This document shows, piece by piece, positions 5,744 through 5,851 of a stretch of 5,851 nt of DNA (position 1 is its first letter; each line of letters begins with the position of its first letter). Source of the stretch: Bacilli bacterium (GTDB lineage: Bacteria > Bacillota_I > Bacilli_A > RF39 > UBA660); NCBI GenBank assembly GCA_900758895.1, contig CAAETG010000054.1, positions 1 to 5,851 of the forward strand, given 5' to 3'. Below the pieces are notes generated by a model. It was not told where the DNA came from. It worked only from the letters and a program-made list of their open reading frames with translations, and made no database searches. The translations under genes and the position numbers were made by a program.

Positions 5744-5851
5744 TTAAAAATAGATGAAATAATTATAATTAACAAAAAGAAAAAATACTAACAATATTTA
5801 ATGTGAAATATAAAATAAAAGATTAGAAATATTTATTAAAAAAGTAATAAA

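Larger units (their letters stand above)
5456..5851. other. Non-coding, very AT-rich origin-type region
   Basis: This stretch downstream of gyrA has no credible coding sequence. It contains an exact DnaA box, two parS sites, several inverted and direct repeats and two AT-rich blocks. The first block (5461-5490) has a single G in 30 bases. The second (5744-5851) has 11 G/C in 108 bases. Intergenic DNA next to gyrA in Bacilli is close to the replication origin, so a role in origin function or origin segregation fits. A TATAAT hexamer at 5764-5769 has no good -35 partner, so I do not call a promoter. The gene to the right of the window is unknown. Confidence 0.7.

Noticed and set aside
5764..5769. 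TATAAT as a -10 promoter element
   Set aside because: No acceptable -35 hexamer sits 16-18 bp upstream, and such hexamers are expected by chance in DNA with about 10% G/C.

Overview
The window is an origin-proximal segment of a low-GC bacterial chromosome. It carries three co-directional housekeeping genes in the classic order recF (5' end cut off by the window edge), gyrB and gyrA, followed by a non-coding tail of about 430 bp rich in chromosome-maintenance sites. The strong AT bias, the AGGAGG Shine-Dalgarno sites, the 637-residue GyrB without the proteobacterial insertion and the Bacillus-like GyrA point to Bacillota (Firmicutes), most likely class Bacilli or a related uncultured or Erysipelotrichia/Mollicutes-like lineage. 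The three Trp codons I can see are all TGG and no in-frame TGA occurs, so nothing suggests a recoded UGA.

Layout: recF occupies positions 1-1045, gyrB 1048-2961 and gyrA 2973-5417, all on the + strand. The gaps are 2 and 11 bp, and each downstream gene has a strong ribosome binding site overlapping the end of the gene before it, so the three are probably one transcription unit. A 15-bp-stem hairpin directly after the gyrA stop codon is the likely terminator. The tail (5456-5851) has no credible gene. It holds an exact DnaA box beside a 30-bp stretch with 29 A/T, two parS (ParB/Spo0J-binding) sites 201 bp apart (one exact, one with a single mismatch), several inverted repeats between them, and an AT-rich block with 11 G/C in 108 bp after the second parS.

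Inside recF lies a perfect 26-bp palindrome whose central 16 bp match the binding site of the nucleoid-occlusion factor Noc exactly. An exact DnaA box is also present inside recF.

Together, gyrB and gyrA encode the two subunits of DNA gyrase (A2B2), which adds negative supercoils. RecF loads RecA at gaps during recombinational repair. The site cluster fits replication initiation (DnaA), origin segregation (ParB-parS) and cell-division control (Noc) acting on the same stretch of chromosome. I see no new enzymatic system. The unusual content is the density of chromosome-organising sites and the divergent motifs in RecF and GyrA.
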